DNA from: Streptomyces sp. WMMB 322
GTDB taxonomy: Bacteria; Actinomycetota; Actinomycetes; Streptomycetales; Streptomycetaceae
NCBI RefSeq assembly: GCF_900090145.1
Contig: NZ_FMHI01000002.1
Span: forward strand, 186,001-250,000
Length of the DNA: 64,000 nucleotides
Reading direction: 5' to 3'
Below, piece by piece: positions 24,970 to 33,487 of this stretch. How positions within the stretch are numbered: position 1 is the first letter of the stretch; the number at the start of each line of letters is the position of its first letter. A program made the position numbers and the translations under genes. The notes under the pieces are model-generated. The model did not search any database. It had not been told where the DNA came from and worked only from the letters and a program-made list of their open reading frames with translations.

Positions 24970-26008
24970 CGCCGCTGCCTCCCTTCTGCGGCTGGAGTTC
25001 ACGGCCGGCCGCGGGAGCGCCGGAGCCGGCCGCGGCATCGGCGGAGTGGTCGGCGTGGGCGGAAGTCCCGGCGCCGGGCTCCGAGTTGAAGACCTCCGCG
25101 ATGTGGTGGCGGCGCTGTTCCATCCGCACCAGGCCGAGGCCGAGTTCTATGACGGTGTCGCGGACGGTGTCGTACGCCGACTCGTCGGTGGCGTCGACCA
25201 TGAGCACATGTCCTGCCCCGGGCGCGCCCGCCGTGCCGGGGGGCTGCGCGGACAGCCCGGCGGCGGCCAGCGCGGAGCGCAGCGCCTCCGTCCCGTCCGG
25301 GTGGGCGTCGGTGTCGGTGACCTCCACCGCCAGGGACGCGGTGCTCTTGGTGAAGTCGGCCGTGCTGGAGGCGCGCAGCAGCTTGCCGCCGTCGATGACG
25401 ACGACGTGGTCGCAGGTGCGTTCCAGCTCGCCCAGCAGGTGGGACGTGACGAGCACGGAGATGCCGAAGTCCGTGTGGACGCGGCGGATCAGCGCGAGCA
25501 TCTCGTCGCGGCCGACGGGGTCGAGGCCGTTGGTCGGCTCGTCGAGCAGCACCAGCTTCGGGTCGTGCACGAGAGCCTGCGCGAGCTTCACGCGCTGCTT
25601 CATTCCCGTCGAATAGCCGCCCATCGGGCGGTAGCGCTCCTCGTACAGACCCACGTGGCGCAGGGTGTCGGCCGTGCGTTCACGTGCGGCGGTGAAGGGG
25701 AGCCCGGACATGCGCGCCATGTGGACGACGAACTCCGTCGCGGAGACGTCGGGCGGCAGGCAGTCGTGCTCGGGCATGTATCCGACGCGCTCGCGGATCG
25801 CCTCGCCCTCCCGTGCCACGTCCAGTCCGAGGACGGTTGCGCCGCCCTGGGTCGCGGGGGAGAGACCGAGCAGGATCTTGATGAGGGTCGACTTTCCGGC
25901 CCCGTTGGCGCCCACCAGGCCGGTAACACCCGGTGTGATGCCCACGGTCAGCCGGTCCAGCGCGGTCACCCGTGGGTACCGCTTGGTCAGGCTTTCGATA
26001 GCAATCAC
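24959..26008 (-). CDS. ABC transporter ATP-binding protein
   Basis: A 349-residue ATPase with Walker A GANGAGKST, signature YSTGMKQRVKLAQALVHDP, Walker B LVLLDEPTNGLD and VTSHLLGELE. The core is followed by an extension of about 140 residues that ends in a low-complexity Ala/Gly/His tail. GTG 26008 (MIAIESLTKRYPRVT) is preferred over GTG 26014 because GGAGG lies six bases before it. It is the first gene of the four-gene exporter unit. Confidence 0.9.
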   Translation of the reverse strand: MIAIESLTKRYPRVTALDRLTVGITPGVTGLVGANGAGKSTLIKILLGLSPATQGGATVLGLDVAREGEAIRERVGYMPEHDCLPPDVSATEFVVHMARMSGLPFTAARERTADTLRHVGLYEERYRPMGGYSTGMKQRVKLAQALVHDPKLVLLDEPTNGLDPVGRDEMLALIRRVHTDFGISVLVTSHLLGELERTCDHVVVIDGGKLLRASSTADFTKSTASLAVEVTDTDAHPDGTEALRSALAAAGLSAQPPGTAGAPGAGHVLMVDATDESAYDTVRDTVIELGLGLVRMEQRRHHIAEVFNSEPGAGTSAHADHSADAAAGSGAPAAGRELQPQKGGSGDVA

Positions 26009-26287
26009 AGTCACCCTCCAGACGCTATGGCCTCGGGGCCGTGTGTCACGTCCCTCTGGGGGGCTGGATGCGACTGGTACCGAAGGGTGATGCTCCCTTA
26101 AGGGGGTCGTAGGACAAGGCAGGCGAAAACCCCGTGGGCCAGGCGGCCCGCCAATGGATCACCGCTGTTTTCCACAGGCTTGAGCGGCCTGTTGACTCCG
26201 CCATCGTCCGTTGTCACATTGACCGGTGTCGGATACGCGGCGGGGTGGGGCGTGGGTCCTGTCCCGCCTCGAAGGGCTGGGGGAACT

Positions 26288-28195
26288 GTGGGCGAGCGGA
26301 ACGGCGGCGGGGGCGGCGGAGCGGGCGGGGAGCAGGGCACGGGCCGGCGCAGGGAGCCTCCCTCCGGGGGGCCGGACACGGGTGCGGGTCGGGGCCCGCG
26401 CGCGGACGCGGAGGAGGGGCTGGAGGGCGCGCGCGAGCGACGGGTGCGCACGCCGGAGGGCGTCGAGCTGTGCGTGGCGGAGCTGGGTGATCCGGAGGCC
26501 CCCGCAGTGGTGCTGATCCACGGCTACCCGGACAGCAAGGAGGTCTGGTCGAGGGTCGCCTCCCGGCTGAGCGACCGCTTCCACGTGGTGCTCTACGACG
26601 TCCGCGGTTGCGGCCGCTCCTCCGCCCCGAAGCCGCTGCGCGGCGGTTTCACGCTGGAGAAGCTGACGCAGGACTTCCTGGCCGTCGCGGGCGCGGTGTC
26701 CCCCGGGCGGCCCGTGCACGTGGTCGGGCACGACTGGGGCTCCGTGCAGGGCTGGGAGTTCGCCACCTCGGCGGAGACCAGGGGCCGTATCGCCTCGTTC
26801 ACCTCGATGTCGGGCCCGTCCCTCGACCACTTCGGCCACTGGCTCAGGAAGCGGGTGAGGCGGCCCGCCCCGCGGCGGCTCGCGCAGGCCGCCGGCCAGG
26901 GTGCCCGCTCCTGGTACGTCTACATGCTGCACACCCCGGTGCTGCCCGAACTGGCGTGGCGCGGGCCGCTGTCGCGGGCCTGGCCGAAGCTGCTGCGCAG
27001 GGCCGAGAAGCTTCCGGCCGACGGCTACCCCACGTCCTCGCTCGCGCGCGACGCCGCGCACGGCGCATGGCTCTACCGCGACAACGTCCGCTTCAGGCTG
27101 CGGCACCCCCGCGAGGACTGCCACGCCCATGTGCCCGTCCAGATGATCATCCCGACCCGCGACGCCTTCCTGAGTGAACGGCTGTACGACGACGTCGAGT
27201 CGTGGGCGCCCGGCCTCGTCCGCCGGACCCTGGACGCCAAGCACTGGATCCCGCGCAGCCGGCCCGATCAACTCGCCGTCTGGATCGGCGACTTCGTCGA
27301 CGCGCAGGAGTCCGGCAGGGCCGCCGGCCCCGACGAGCCCGTGCGCGTGTACCCGGGCGGCGGCCCGTACGCGGAGCGGTTCGGCGGTTCACTCGTGCTG
27401 GTCACCGGGGCGGGAAGCGGCATCGGCAGAGCCACGGCCCTCGCTTTCGCCGCTGCCGGTGCGCGGATCGTGGCGGTCGACGTCGACGGCGAACGGGCCG
27501 CGCGCACCGCCGAGTCGGCGGAGCGGGCCGGAGCCCCGCGGGCCTGGGCCGAGACGGCCGACGTCGGCGACCAGCACCAGATGGAGAAGCTGGCCGCCAG
27601 GGTCGCGGCGGACCACGGAGTCCTCGACGTACTCGTCAACAACGCCGGCATAGGCGTCTCCGGTCCCTTCCTCGACACCACTGTCGAGGACTGGAAGCGG
27701 ACACTGGACGTCAATCTGTGGGGCGTCATCCACGGCTGCCGTCTCTTCGGCAGGCAGATGGCGGAGCGGGGCCAGGGCGGGCACATCGTCAACGTCGCCT
27801 CGGAGGCGGCCTACCAGCCCACGCGGCTGCTGCCCGCGTACGGCACGTCGAAGGCCGCGGTCCTGATGCTCAGCGAGTGCCTGCGCGCCGAACTGGCAGG
27901 GCGGGGCATCGGTGTCACCGCGGTCTGTCCCGGTCCGGTCGACACCGACATCACCAGGACGGCACGCTTCGTCGGCCTCGACGAGGCGGCGCAGCAACGC
28001 CGCCGGGAGCGGGTGGCCCGCCTGTACAAGCTGCGCAACTATCCTCCGGAGAAGGCCGCGAAGGCCATCATGCGGGCGGTCGTGCGCAACCAGGCGGTGG
28101 CCCCGGTGACGCCGGAGGCCCGCGTCGTCCGGGTGCTCTCCCGGGTGGCTCCGCGCGTAGTGCGGGGCATCGCGCGGATCGAGCCACCGCTGTGA
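26288..28195 (+). CDS. alpha/beta hydrolase - short-chain dehydrogenase fusion
   Basis: A 635-residue two-domain enzyme. After a Gly-rich, probably disordered N terminus of about 45 residues comes an epoxide-hydrolase-like alpha/beta hydrolase with oxyanion motif HGYPDS and nucleophile Asp in GHDWGSVQGW. From about residue 370 an SDR domain has TGAGSGIGRATALAFA (NAD(P) binding), NNAGIG and catalytic Ser/Tyr/Lys in VASEAAY...YGTSKAA. Relatives in Mycobacterium and Streptomyces are known only by sequence; lipid or xenobiotic turnover is a guess. Start GTG 26288 follows GGGGGA; an upstream TTG is less credible. The stop overlaps the MerR gene's GTG (GTGA). Confidence 0.85.
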   Translation: MGERNGGGGGGAGGEQGTGRRREPPSGGPDTGAGRGPRADAEEGLEGARERRVRTPEGVELCVAELGDPEAPAVVLIHGYPDSKEVWSRVASRLSDRFHVVLYDVRGCGRSSAPKPLRGGFTLEKLTQDFLAVAGAVSPGRPVHVVGHDWGSVQGWEFATSAETRGRIASFTSMSGPSLDHFGHWLRKRVRRPAPRRLAQAAGQGARSWYVYMLHTPVLPELAWRGPLSRAWPKLLRRAEKLPADGYPTSSLARDAAHGAWLYRDNVRFRLRHPREDCHAHVPVQMIIPTRDAFLSERLYDDVESWAPGLVRRTLDAKHWIPRSRPDQLAVWIGDFVDAQESGRAAGPDEPVRVYPGGGPYAERFGGSLVLVTGAGSGIGRATALAFAAAGARIVAVDVDGERAARTAESAERAGAPRAWAETADVGDQHQMEKLAARVAADHGVLDVLVNNAGIGVSGPFLDTTVEDWKRTLDVNLWGVIHGCRLFGRQMAERGQGGHIVNVASEAAYQPTRLLPAYGTSKAAVLMLSECLRAELAGRGIGVTAVCPGPVDTDITRTARFVGLDEAAQQRRRERVARLYKLRNYPPEKAAKAIMRAVVRNQAVAPVTPEARVVRVLSRVAPRVVRGIARIEPPL

Positions 28196-29502
28196 CGGTG
28201 GGCCGTGACGGCCTCGCCGGACGCAGCACCGGAGGTCGGTACCGCATCGAGGACCTGGCCGGGCACAGCGGGGCCACCGTCCGCACGATCCGCGCCTACC
28301 AGGACCGGGGCCTGCTCCCCCGGCCCGGCAGACGCGGACGGGCCAACGTCTACGACGACACCCACCTGACACGGCTCAGACAGATATCCGCACTGCTGGA
28401 GCGGGGGTACACGCTCGCGTCCATCAAGGAACTGCTGGAGGCGTGGGACGAAGGCCGCGGGCTGAGCGGTGTCCTGGGGCTCGTCTCGGAAGTCGAGGGG
28501 CCGTGGACCGACGAGGAGCCGGAGCGCATGACCCGTTCCGAGCTGGACGAACTCTTCGGCGGGGGTTCCGGCGACACCGACGGCGCCGTGGCCGAGGCGG
28601 TCGAGCTGGGGGTGCTGGTGCCGCTGCCGGAAAGGCCGGGCGAGTATCTCCTCCCCAGCCCGCAGGAACTTGCCGTGGCCGCCGAACTGCACCGGGCAGG
28701 CGTGCCGTTGCTCGCGCTCACCGAGCACCTGCGCGAACTGCGCACCCAGGTGGAGGGCATAGCGGCCCGCTTCATGGAACTCACCGACGAGCACATCTTC
28801 CGGCGCTGCCTGCATCCAAACCCCTCGGACGAGGACGCCTCGGAGACGGCAGGCCTCGTACGGCGGCTGCGCCCACTGGCGAAGCAGACCGTCGACGCCG
28901 AACTGGCCCGCGCCATGCGGACGTTCGCCTCCCGCAGCCTTCGCGAACATCTGCGGCGGGCCGCGGACGGGGTGGAGGACGCGGGGTCGGGTGGGGTGGA
29001 GTGGGACGGGTACGGGCGGGAGGACGTGCGGCCCGACGGCGCCGGGCCGGGCACCTCGGCCGGAGAAGCGCCGGGCACGTCGGCCGGAGAAGCGCCGGGC
29101 ACGCAGGCGACGCTCCCGGAACCGGCGGGCACGGAAGCGCCGGCAACGCATGCGTCCGCCCCGCATGCGACCGCCCCAGTGATGAGAGGCGCAGAAGCGA
29201 CGCTCCCGGAACCGGCAGACACGAAAACACCGGGCACGAAAACACCGGGCACGGAAACACCGGGCACGGAAACACCGGGCACGGAAACGGCGGAGACGAG
29301 AACACCAGGCACGGAAGCGCCGGCCGGGGAGCCGGTGCGGCTCCCCGCCGCGACTCTGGCCGCCGTGAGGAAACTGGTCGGGGCCGAGCAGGCCGCCGCC
29401 TTCATAGCGGCGGCGGCCGAGCGCGAGGTCCGGGCCCGCGCCATGGACCGCCTCGCAGGCATCGGCGAGACCCCGGCCGGACGAACGCCGGGTTCCCGCT
29501 AG
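28192..29502 (+). CDS. MerR-family transcriptional regulator with repeat-rich tail
   Basis: A 436-residue protein. Residues about 15-85 are a MerR winged helix (YRIEDLAGHSGATVRTIRAYQDRGLLPRPGRRGRANVYDDTHLTRLRQI). The middle has helical segments that may bind a ligand. Residues about 285-385 are low complexity, built of TPGTE/TPGTK units and AGEAP units encoded by tandem repeats, followed by a short conserved-looking end (LAAVRKLVGAEQAAAFIAAAAEREVRARAMDRL). GTG 28192 overlaps the fusion enzyme's stop, so regulator and enzyme are co-translated. It lacks a B12 domain. Confidence 0.8.
   Translation: MTVGRDGLAGRSTGGRYRIEDLAGHSGATVRTIRAYQDRGLLPRPGRRGRANVYDDTHLTRLRQISALLERGYTLASIKELLEAWDEGRGLSGVLGLVSEVEGPWTDEEPERMTRSELDELFGGGSGDTDGAVAEAVELGVLVPLPERPGEYLLPSPQELAVAAELHRAGVPLLALTEHLRELRTQVEGIAARFMELTDEHIFRRCLHPNPSDEDASETAGLVRRLRPLAKQTVDAELARAMRTFASRSLREHLRRAADGVEDAGSGGVEWDGYGREDVRPDGAGPGTSAGEAPGTSAGEAPGTQATLPEPAGTEAPATHASAPHATAPVMRGAEATLPEPADTKTPGTKTPGTETPGTETPGTETAETRTPGTEAPAGEPVRLPAATLAAVRKLVGAEQAAAFIAAAAEREVRARAMDRLAGIGETPAGRTPGSR
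29050..29097 (+). repeat. two 24-bp tandem repeats in the MerR gene
   Basis: The unit encodes GTSAGEAP and is present twice (29050-29073, 29074-29097) with one base difference, in frame. Confidence 0.8.
29221..29325 (+). repeat. seven 15-bp in-frame tandem repeats in the MerR gene
   Basis: The unit ACGAAAACACCGGGC or variants runs seven times (29221-29325), the first four almost identical and the last three diverged. Each encodes a five-residue T-x-T-P-G-like step, so gain or loss of a unit keeps the frame. Confidence 0.85.
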
Positions 29503-29873
29503 CGCCAACCGGCAGCCTCGACCACCCGCACGCGCCCGACCGCACCCGCACCCGCACCCGCACCCGCACCCTTACCCTCCGCACCGCACCCGACCACACC
29601 GCACCGCCACCACCCCCACCACGCCGCACACACTCCCCCACACCGCACCCTCGCCCGTCGTCCCACTCCACCCCACCGGAACCTGCGCCTCACCCTCGGC
29701 GTCCCCCGCCCCTGCCGTAGGTCTCCCGCCCCCTGCCGGAGCTTCCCCGCCGCGGGCCGCCCCAGCGGAGGCCGCCCCACTCGCCGCGGGCCGCCCCACC
29801 TGGGCCGCGCACGCCACCCTCCGGTGGACCGTCCGCGTGTGCGGAGCACGCCGTGCTGCCGCAGTGTGGGTGG
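29503..29873. other. 371-base spacer with low-complexity C-rich strand
   Basis: No gene is credible here. Positions 29541-29571 are about five copies of CCGCAC/CACCCG hexamers, followed by further CCACCCC-rich sequence up to 29680 and then GCCGCCCC-rich blocks. The strand asymmetry is strong (C-rich on plus). The promoter of the photolyase gene must lie near the right end, but no convincing boxes were seen. Confidence 0.6.
29541..29571 (+). repeat. CCGCAC hexamer repeat
   Basis: Five consecutive CCGCAC units just after the MerR gene, in a C-rich stretch without a gene. Confidence 0.75.
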
Positions 29874-31352
29874 ATGGCAGATCCAGAGCGCCGCTGGTGT
29901 TTCGCGGACCAGCTGGGCCCGCACTTCCTGGACGGCAAGGACCAGCCGGTACTGCTGATCGAGTCGCGCGCGGTGCTGCGCCGCCGCCGCTTCCACCGGC
30001 AGAAGGCCCATCTGGTGCTCTCGGCGCTGCGGCACAGGGCCGCGGAGCTGGGCGAGCAGGCACTCTTCGTCCGGGCCGACACCTACCGGGACGCGCTCGC
30101 TCGCGTGCGCGGACCGCTGACGGTCTGCGGGCCCACGTCCCGTGCCGCCGCCGACTTCGTGCGGAGTCTCGACGGAGTGAGAGTCCTCCCGTCACGCGGA
30201 TTCGCCACCGGCCGCGACCACTTCGAGGAGTGGGCGGCCCGGCGCGGCGACAGCCAGCTGCGTATGGAGGACTTCTACCGCGGCGCCCGCAGAGCGACCG
30301 GCCTCCTGATGGACGGCGACGAACCCGCCGGCGGGCAGTGGAACCTCGACAAGGAGAACAGGGAGCCGCCGCCCGAAGCCGGCCGGCTGTCCCTTCCCCC
30401 GCCGTACGTCCCGAAGGAGGACGACATCGACGCCGAGGTGCGCGCGGACCTCGACGAGGCCGAACGCAGGGGCGAGGTCGCCTTCGTCGGCCGCGACGGA
30501 CCGCGGCAGTTCCCCGCGACCCGGGCCGAGGCCCGTCGAGCCCTGAGGTCCTTCGTCGAGAAGCGGCTGCCCACCTTCGGCCCCTATGAGGACGCCATGC
30601 TGGCCGGCGATCCCGACATGAGCCACAGCAGGCTCTCCGCGGCCCTGAACCTCGGCCTGCTGGATCCCATGGAGTGCGTGCGGGCCGCCGAGAAGGCGTG
30701 GCGCGAGGGCAGGGTGCCGCTGCGCAGCGCCGAGGGTTACATCCGTCAGGTCATCGGGTGGCGTGACTACATGTGGCACACCTACTGGCACTTCGGACGC
30801 GGATACGCGAAGCGCAACGCGCTGCGGGCACGACGGCGCCTGCCGGACTGGTTCGCGGGGCTCGACGCCGAGGACGTGCGGGCTCGCTGTCTGTCCACCG
30901 TGCTGCGGGACGTGCGCGACCGGGGCTGGACGCACCACATCCCGCGCCTGATGATCCTCGGCAACTACGGCCTGCAGCGCGGCTGGAACCCCGCCGAGCT
31001 CTGCGACTGGTTCCACCGCTGCTTCGTCGACGGCTACGAATGGGTCATGGCCGCCAACGTCATCGGCATGTCCCAGTACGCGGACGGCGGCCGGATCACC
31101 ACCAAGCCGTACGCGGCGGGCGGGGCCTACATCAACCGGATGAGCGACTTCTGCCACGACTGCGTCTACCGCCCGACGGCGCGCACCGGTGACGAGGCGT
31201 GTCCGTACACCGCCGGGTACTGGTGGTTCCTCTCCCGCAACGAAGCCCGGCTGGCGGGCAATTGGCGCATCGCTCCGCAGCTGCGCAACCTCCACCGCAT
31301 CGCCGACCTGGACGAGGTGGTGGCGCAGGAACGCGCACGGCGGCGCCCCTGA
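29874..31352 (+). CDS. iron-sulfur bacterial cryptochrome/photolyase (FeS-BCP, PhrB type)
   Basis: A 492-residue flavoprotein of the DPRP/FeS-BCP family. Bacterial members repair (6-4) photoproducts using light, FAD, a lumazine antenna and a [4Fe-4S] cluster. The four cluster cysteines of PhrB have visible counterparts: Cys in PAELCDWF, the pair in SDFCHDCVY and Cys in DEACPYTAGYWW. The catalytic region WTHHIPRLMILGNYGLQRGW and VMAANVIGMSQYADGG is well conserved. The start ATG 29874 (MADPERRW) is chosen over upstream codons because it gives the usual N terminus close to the first beta strand. It follows the MerR gene but is separated by 371 bases. Confidence 0.92.
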   Translation: MADPERRWCFADQLGPHFLDGKDQPVLLIESRAVLRRRRFHRQKAHLVLSALRHRAAELGEQALFVRADTYRDALARVRGPLTVCGPTSRAAADFVRSLDGVRVLPSRGFATGRDHFEEWAARRGDSQLRMEDFYRGARRATGLLMDGDEPAGGQWNLDKENREPPPEAGRLSLPPPYVPKEDDIDAEVRADLDEAERRGEVAFVGRDGPRQFPATRAEARRALRSFVEKRLPTFGPYEDAMLAGDPDMSHSRLSAALNLGLLDPMECVRAAEKAWREGRVPLRSAEGYIRQVIGWRDYMWHTYWHFGRGYAKRNALRARRRLPDWFAGLDAEDVRARCLSTVLRDVRDRGWTHHIPRLMILGNYGLQRGWNPAELCDWFHRCFVDGYEWVMAANVIGMSQYADGGRITTKPYAAGGAYINRMSDFCHDCVYRPTARTGDEACPYTAGYWWFLSRNEARLAGNWRIAPQLRNLHRIADLDEVVAQERARRRP

Positions 31353-31404
31353 CCCGCTCCGGAGACCCTGTCCGGGAGACCCGCTCCGGAGACCCTGTCC
31401 CGGA
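31353..31404 (+). repeat. 27-bp tandem repeat after the photolyase gene
   Basis: A unit starting CCCGCTCCGGAGACCCTGTC occurs at 31353-31379 and again at 31380-31404 (slightly shorter), with decayed fragments continuing to about 31455. Confidence 0.75.
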
Positions 31405-31519
31405 GCTCCTGTCCCGGAGACCAGCTCCGGTGGCCGCTCTCCGGTGGCCCCTCTCCGGCCGTCCGGAGCCCGGGGCCGAGCCGCCTCAGGACCGTAGAGC
31501 CCCCTCAGGGCCCCGCCCC

Positions 31520-31572
31520 GCCGAGCGGCCCCGTAATCCCGGCCGAGCGGCCCCGTAATCCCCGCCGAGCGG
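31520..31572 (+). repeat. 22-bp period tandem repeat between convergent genes
   Basis: GCCGAGCGGCCCCGTAATCC plus one C occurs at 31520-31540 and 31542-31562, with a third partial copy at 31564-31572, just beyond the pspAB stop. Confidence 0.75.
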
Positions 31573-31579
31573 AGCGGGC

Positions 31580-32260
31580 TCAGAGGCCGGGCGCTCCCCA
31601 GACGGGGAACCAGCGGCCGAGGTCCTCCTCGACGGGCAGGTCGTCGGTCAGCAGCCCGCGTATCTGCAGCTCCAGTGCGCTGTCCCGCTTCTCCTTCCGC
31701 CCGGCCCGAGGGGCGAACGGATAGAAGGTGCCGCGCTTGTAGAGGTAGACGAGGGCGAGCGAGCGCGCCGCGGCCCCTTCGCTCTCCGTCTCCTCCGCCC
31801 CCCGGAAGCCCACGAGCGAACACAGCAGCTGGGGCCCGAACCCGTTCTCTTCGAGCAGGGTGTTCACGGCGTGCAGATCGTTGACGAGCTCGACCGTCTC
31901 CTCGGGCTCGTGCCTGGCCACGAGCCAGGTGTAGCCGTACTCGTCCCGGCTGAACTCCACGGGGACACCTCCCCCCGCATCCCCCGCACCGCCGGCCCCG
32001 GTCCCTCCCCCTGTGCCTCCGGCCCGGGAGGAGTTCCCGGCACGGTCGGTGTCGAGCAGCTGCCGCACGTCGCGCTGCAACTGCTTGAAGGCGCCGCCCT
32101 CCACGCTCGCGAAGCACACCGACCCCAGCCCCGTCGGTACGAGGTCCGCACCGGCCTGAAGGGTGATGGCGGCCGACGGCAGAGCGAAGAGCTGGTCGAG
32201 GTCGGGGCGCACGGGTTTGCTGCGGCCGAGAAGTGCGTCGAGAAGGCCCACGGAGTTCAC
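31580..32260 (-). CDS. pspAB: PspA-associated protein PspAB
   Basis: A 226-residue cytoplasmic protein matching the PspAB family: start MNSVGLLDALLGRSKPVRPDLDQLFALPSAA, the core VEFSRDEYGYTWLVARHEPEETVELVNDLHAVN, and the end LPVEEDLGRWFPVWGAPGL. The family travels with phage-shock PspA and membrane-stress genes in actinobacteria, and its biochemical role is unknown. A Gly-rich insertion of about 20 residues sits near residue 80-100. It starts 31 bases after htpX, so the two form a membrane-stress operon. No pspA gene is visible in the window. Confidence 0.9.
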   Translation of the reverse strand: MNSVGLLDALLGRSKPVRPDLDQLFALPSAAITLQAGADLVPTGLGSVCFASVEGGAFKQLQRDVRQLLDTDRAGNSSRAGGTGGGTGAGGAGDAGGGVPVEFSRDEYGYTWLVARHEPEETVELVNDLHAVNTLLEENGFGPQLLCSLVGFRGAEETESEGAAARSLALVYLYKRGTFYPFAPRAGRKEKRDSALELQIRGLLTDDLPVEEDLGRWFPVWGAPGL

Positions 32261-32291
32261 GTCCCTCGTACTGGTGCGCGGCGGTTTCTGA

Positions 32292-33203
32292 TCACTGCTG
32301 CCCGAGCTGCGCCGAGATGCGGCTCAGCTGCTCCAGGCGCCGCTCCAGCGGCGGGTGCGAGGAGAACAGCGTGGCGACGGTCTCGCCGGAGAAGGCGGGC
32401 GCGAAGAAGAAGGCGTTGAAGGGCTCGGCCTTCCGCAGATCGCGGGTGGGGATGCGGGACATCTGGCCCGTGACCTTGGTCAGTGCGGAGGCCAGCGCGG
32501 ACGGCCGGCCCGTGAGCAGCGCGCCCGCGCGGTCCGCGGACAGTTCGCGGTAGCGCGAGAGCAGCCGGGTCAGCATGAAGCTGAGGATGTAGACGACGAT
32601 GCTCACCAGCGGGACCACCAGCAGGATGATCCCGAGGCCGCTCTGGTCGTTGCGTCCGGCTCCGCTGAGGCCGCTCCACAGGGCGACCCTGGTCAGCACG
32701 CCGGCCAGTACGCCCAGGAACGAGGCGATGGTCATCACGGCGACGTCGCGGTGTGCGACGTGCGACAGCTCGTGCGAGAGGACGCCCTCGACCTCCTCCG
32801 GTTCGAGGCGCCGCATCAGGCCCGTCGTCGCGCAGACCATCGAATTGCGCTGACTGCGCCCCGTGGCGAAGGCGTTGGGGACGTCGCTCTCGGCCATGGC
32901 CACCTTGGGCTTCGGGACGTCGGCGAGCGCACAGAGCCGGTCGACGGCACCGTGCAGTTCGGGTGCCTGTTCCGGAGTCACCTCACGGGCCCCCATGCTG
33001 AAGGCCGCGATGCGGTCGCTGAACCAGAACTGGGCGACGAACAGGCCGCCCACCACGATCACGATCAGCGGCCACGCGTTGCCCAGCAGTGCGATCAGCA
33101 CGCCCACCAGCAGCACGTACAGCAGCCCGATGAGGAACATCGTGATCACCATGCGGCTGGTCAGTCCACGGTCGGCGACATACCGCCCACGAGCTGCTGC
33201 CAT
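32292..33203 (-). CDS. htpX: zinc metalloprotease HtpX
   Basis: A 303-residue membrane protease of the M48 family with two N-terminal helices (MVITMFLIGLLYVLLVGVLI, WPLIVIVVGGLFVAQFWF), the zinc motif HELSH followed by VAHRD, and further helices (FLGVLAGVLTRVAL, GIILLVVPLVSIVVYILS). The third zinc ligand is the Glu in the YRELSADR segment. It degrades damaged membrane proteins in the cytoplasmic-side quality-control pathway. ATG 33203 has GGGAGGAG nine bases upstream. Operon with pspAB. Confidence 0.95.
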   Translation of the reverse strand: MAAARGRYVADRGLTSRMVITMFLIGLLYVLLVGVLIALLGNAWPLIVIVVGGLFVAQFWFSDRIAAFSMGAREVTPEQAPELHGAVDRLCALADVPKPKVAMAESDVPNAFATGRSQRNSMVCATTGLMRRLEPEEVEGVLSHELSHVAHRDVAVMTIASFLGVLAGVLTRVALWSGLSGAGRNDQSGLGIILLVVPLVSIVVYILSFMLTRLLSRYRELSADRAGALLTGRPSALASALTKVTGQMSRIPTRDLRKAEPFNAFFFAPAFSGETVATLFSSHPPLERRLEQLSRISAQLGQQ

Positions 33204-33474
33204 GACGGACGCTCCTCCCTCACTTCTGCGGAAGCGGGGCAACGGTGCCACCGGCGGGTGCCGGTCCGGACGACGCCCGGCGGGCGCCGGATCCCCGCGC
33301 TTCCTGGCTGTGCCGTACCGCTCTTCCCGCCTCGGGCCGGGCGCCCGCGGCAGGCTCGAGCCGCGTTCAGCACGCCACTTATGAGGCAATTGTCCACTCT
33401 TCACCTTCGTTCTGGCGAATGACGGAAAGGAGCCGGAACCTGACCCGCCGCTACCGGCCGGCGGCCGCCCGCCG

Positions 33475-33480
33475 TACGCT
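33475..33480 (+). promoter_or_regulatory. -10 box of leaderless LLM gene
   Basis: TACGCT lies seven bases before the ATG at 33488, with no ribosome site between, indicating a leaderless mRNA. Confidence 0.45.
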
Positions 33481-33487
33481 CGGCGCC

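Noticed and set aside
26168-26185. Single TTTTCCACA near the fusion-enzyme gene
   Set aside because: Only one weak DnaA-like 9-mer; not a cluster.
29541-29680. C-rich stretch as a possible i-motif/G-quadruplex element
   Set aside because: The hexamer runs have no GGG tracts of adequate length on the other strand and no gene-proximal pattern, so no structure is claimed.
30192-32117. A 641-codon minus-strand open frame across the photolyase gene and pspAB
   Set aside because: Both real genes have strong family matches in other frames; this frame does not.
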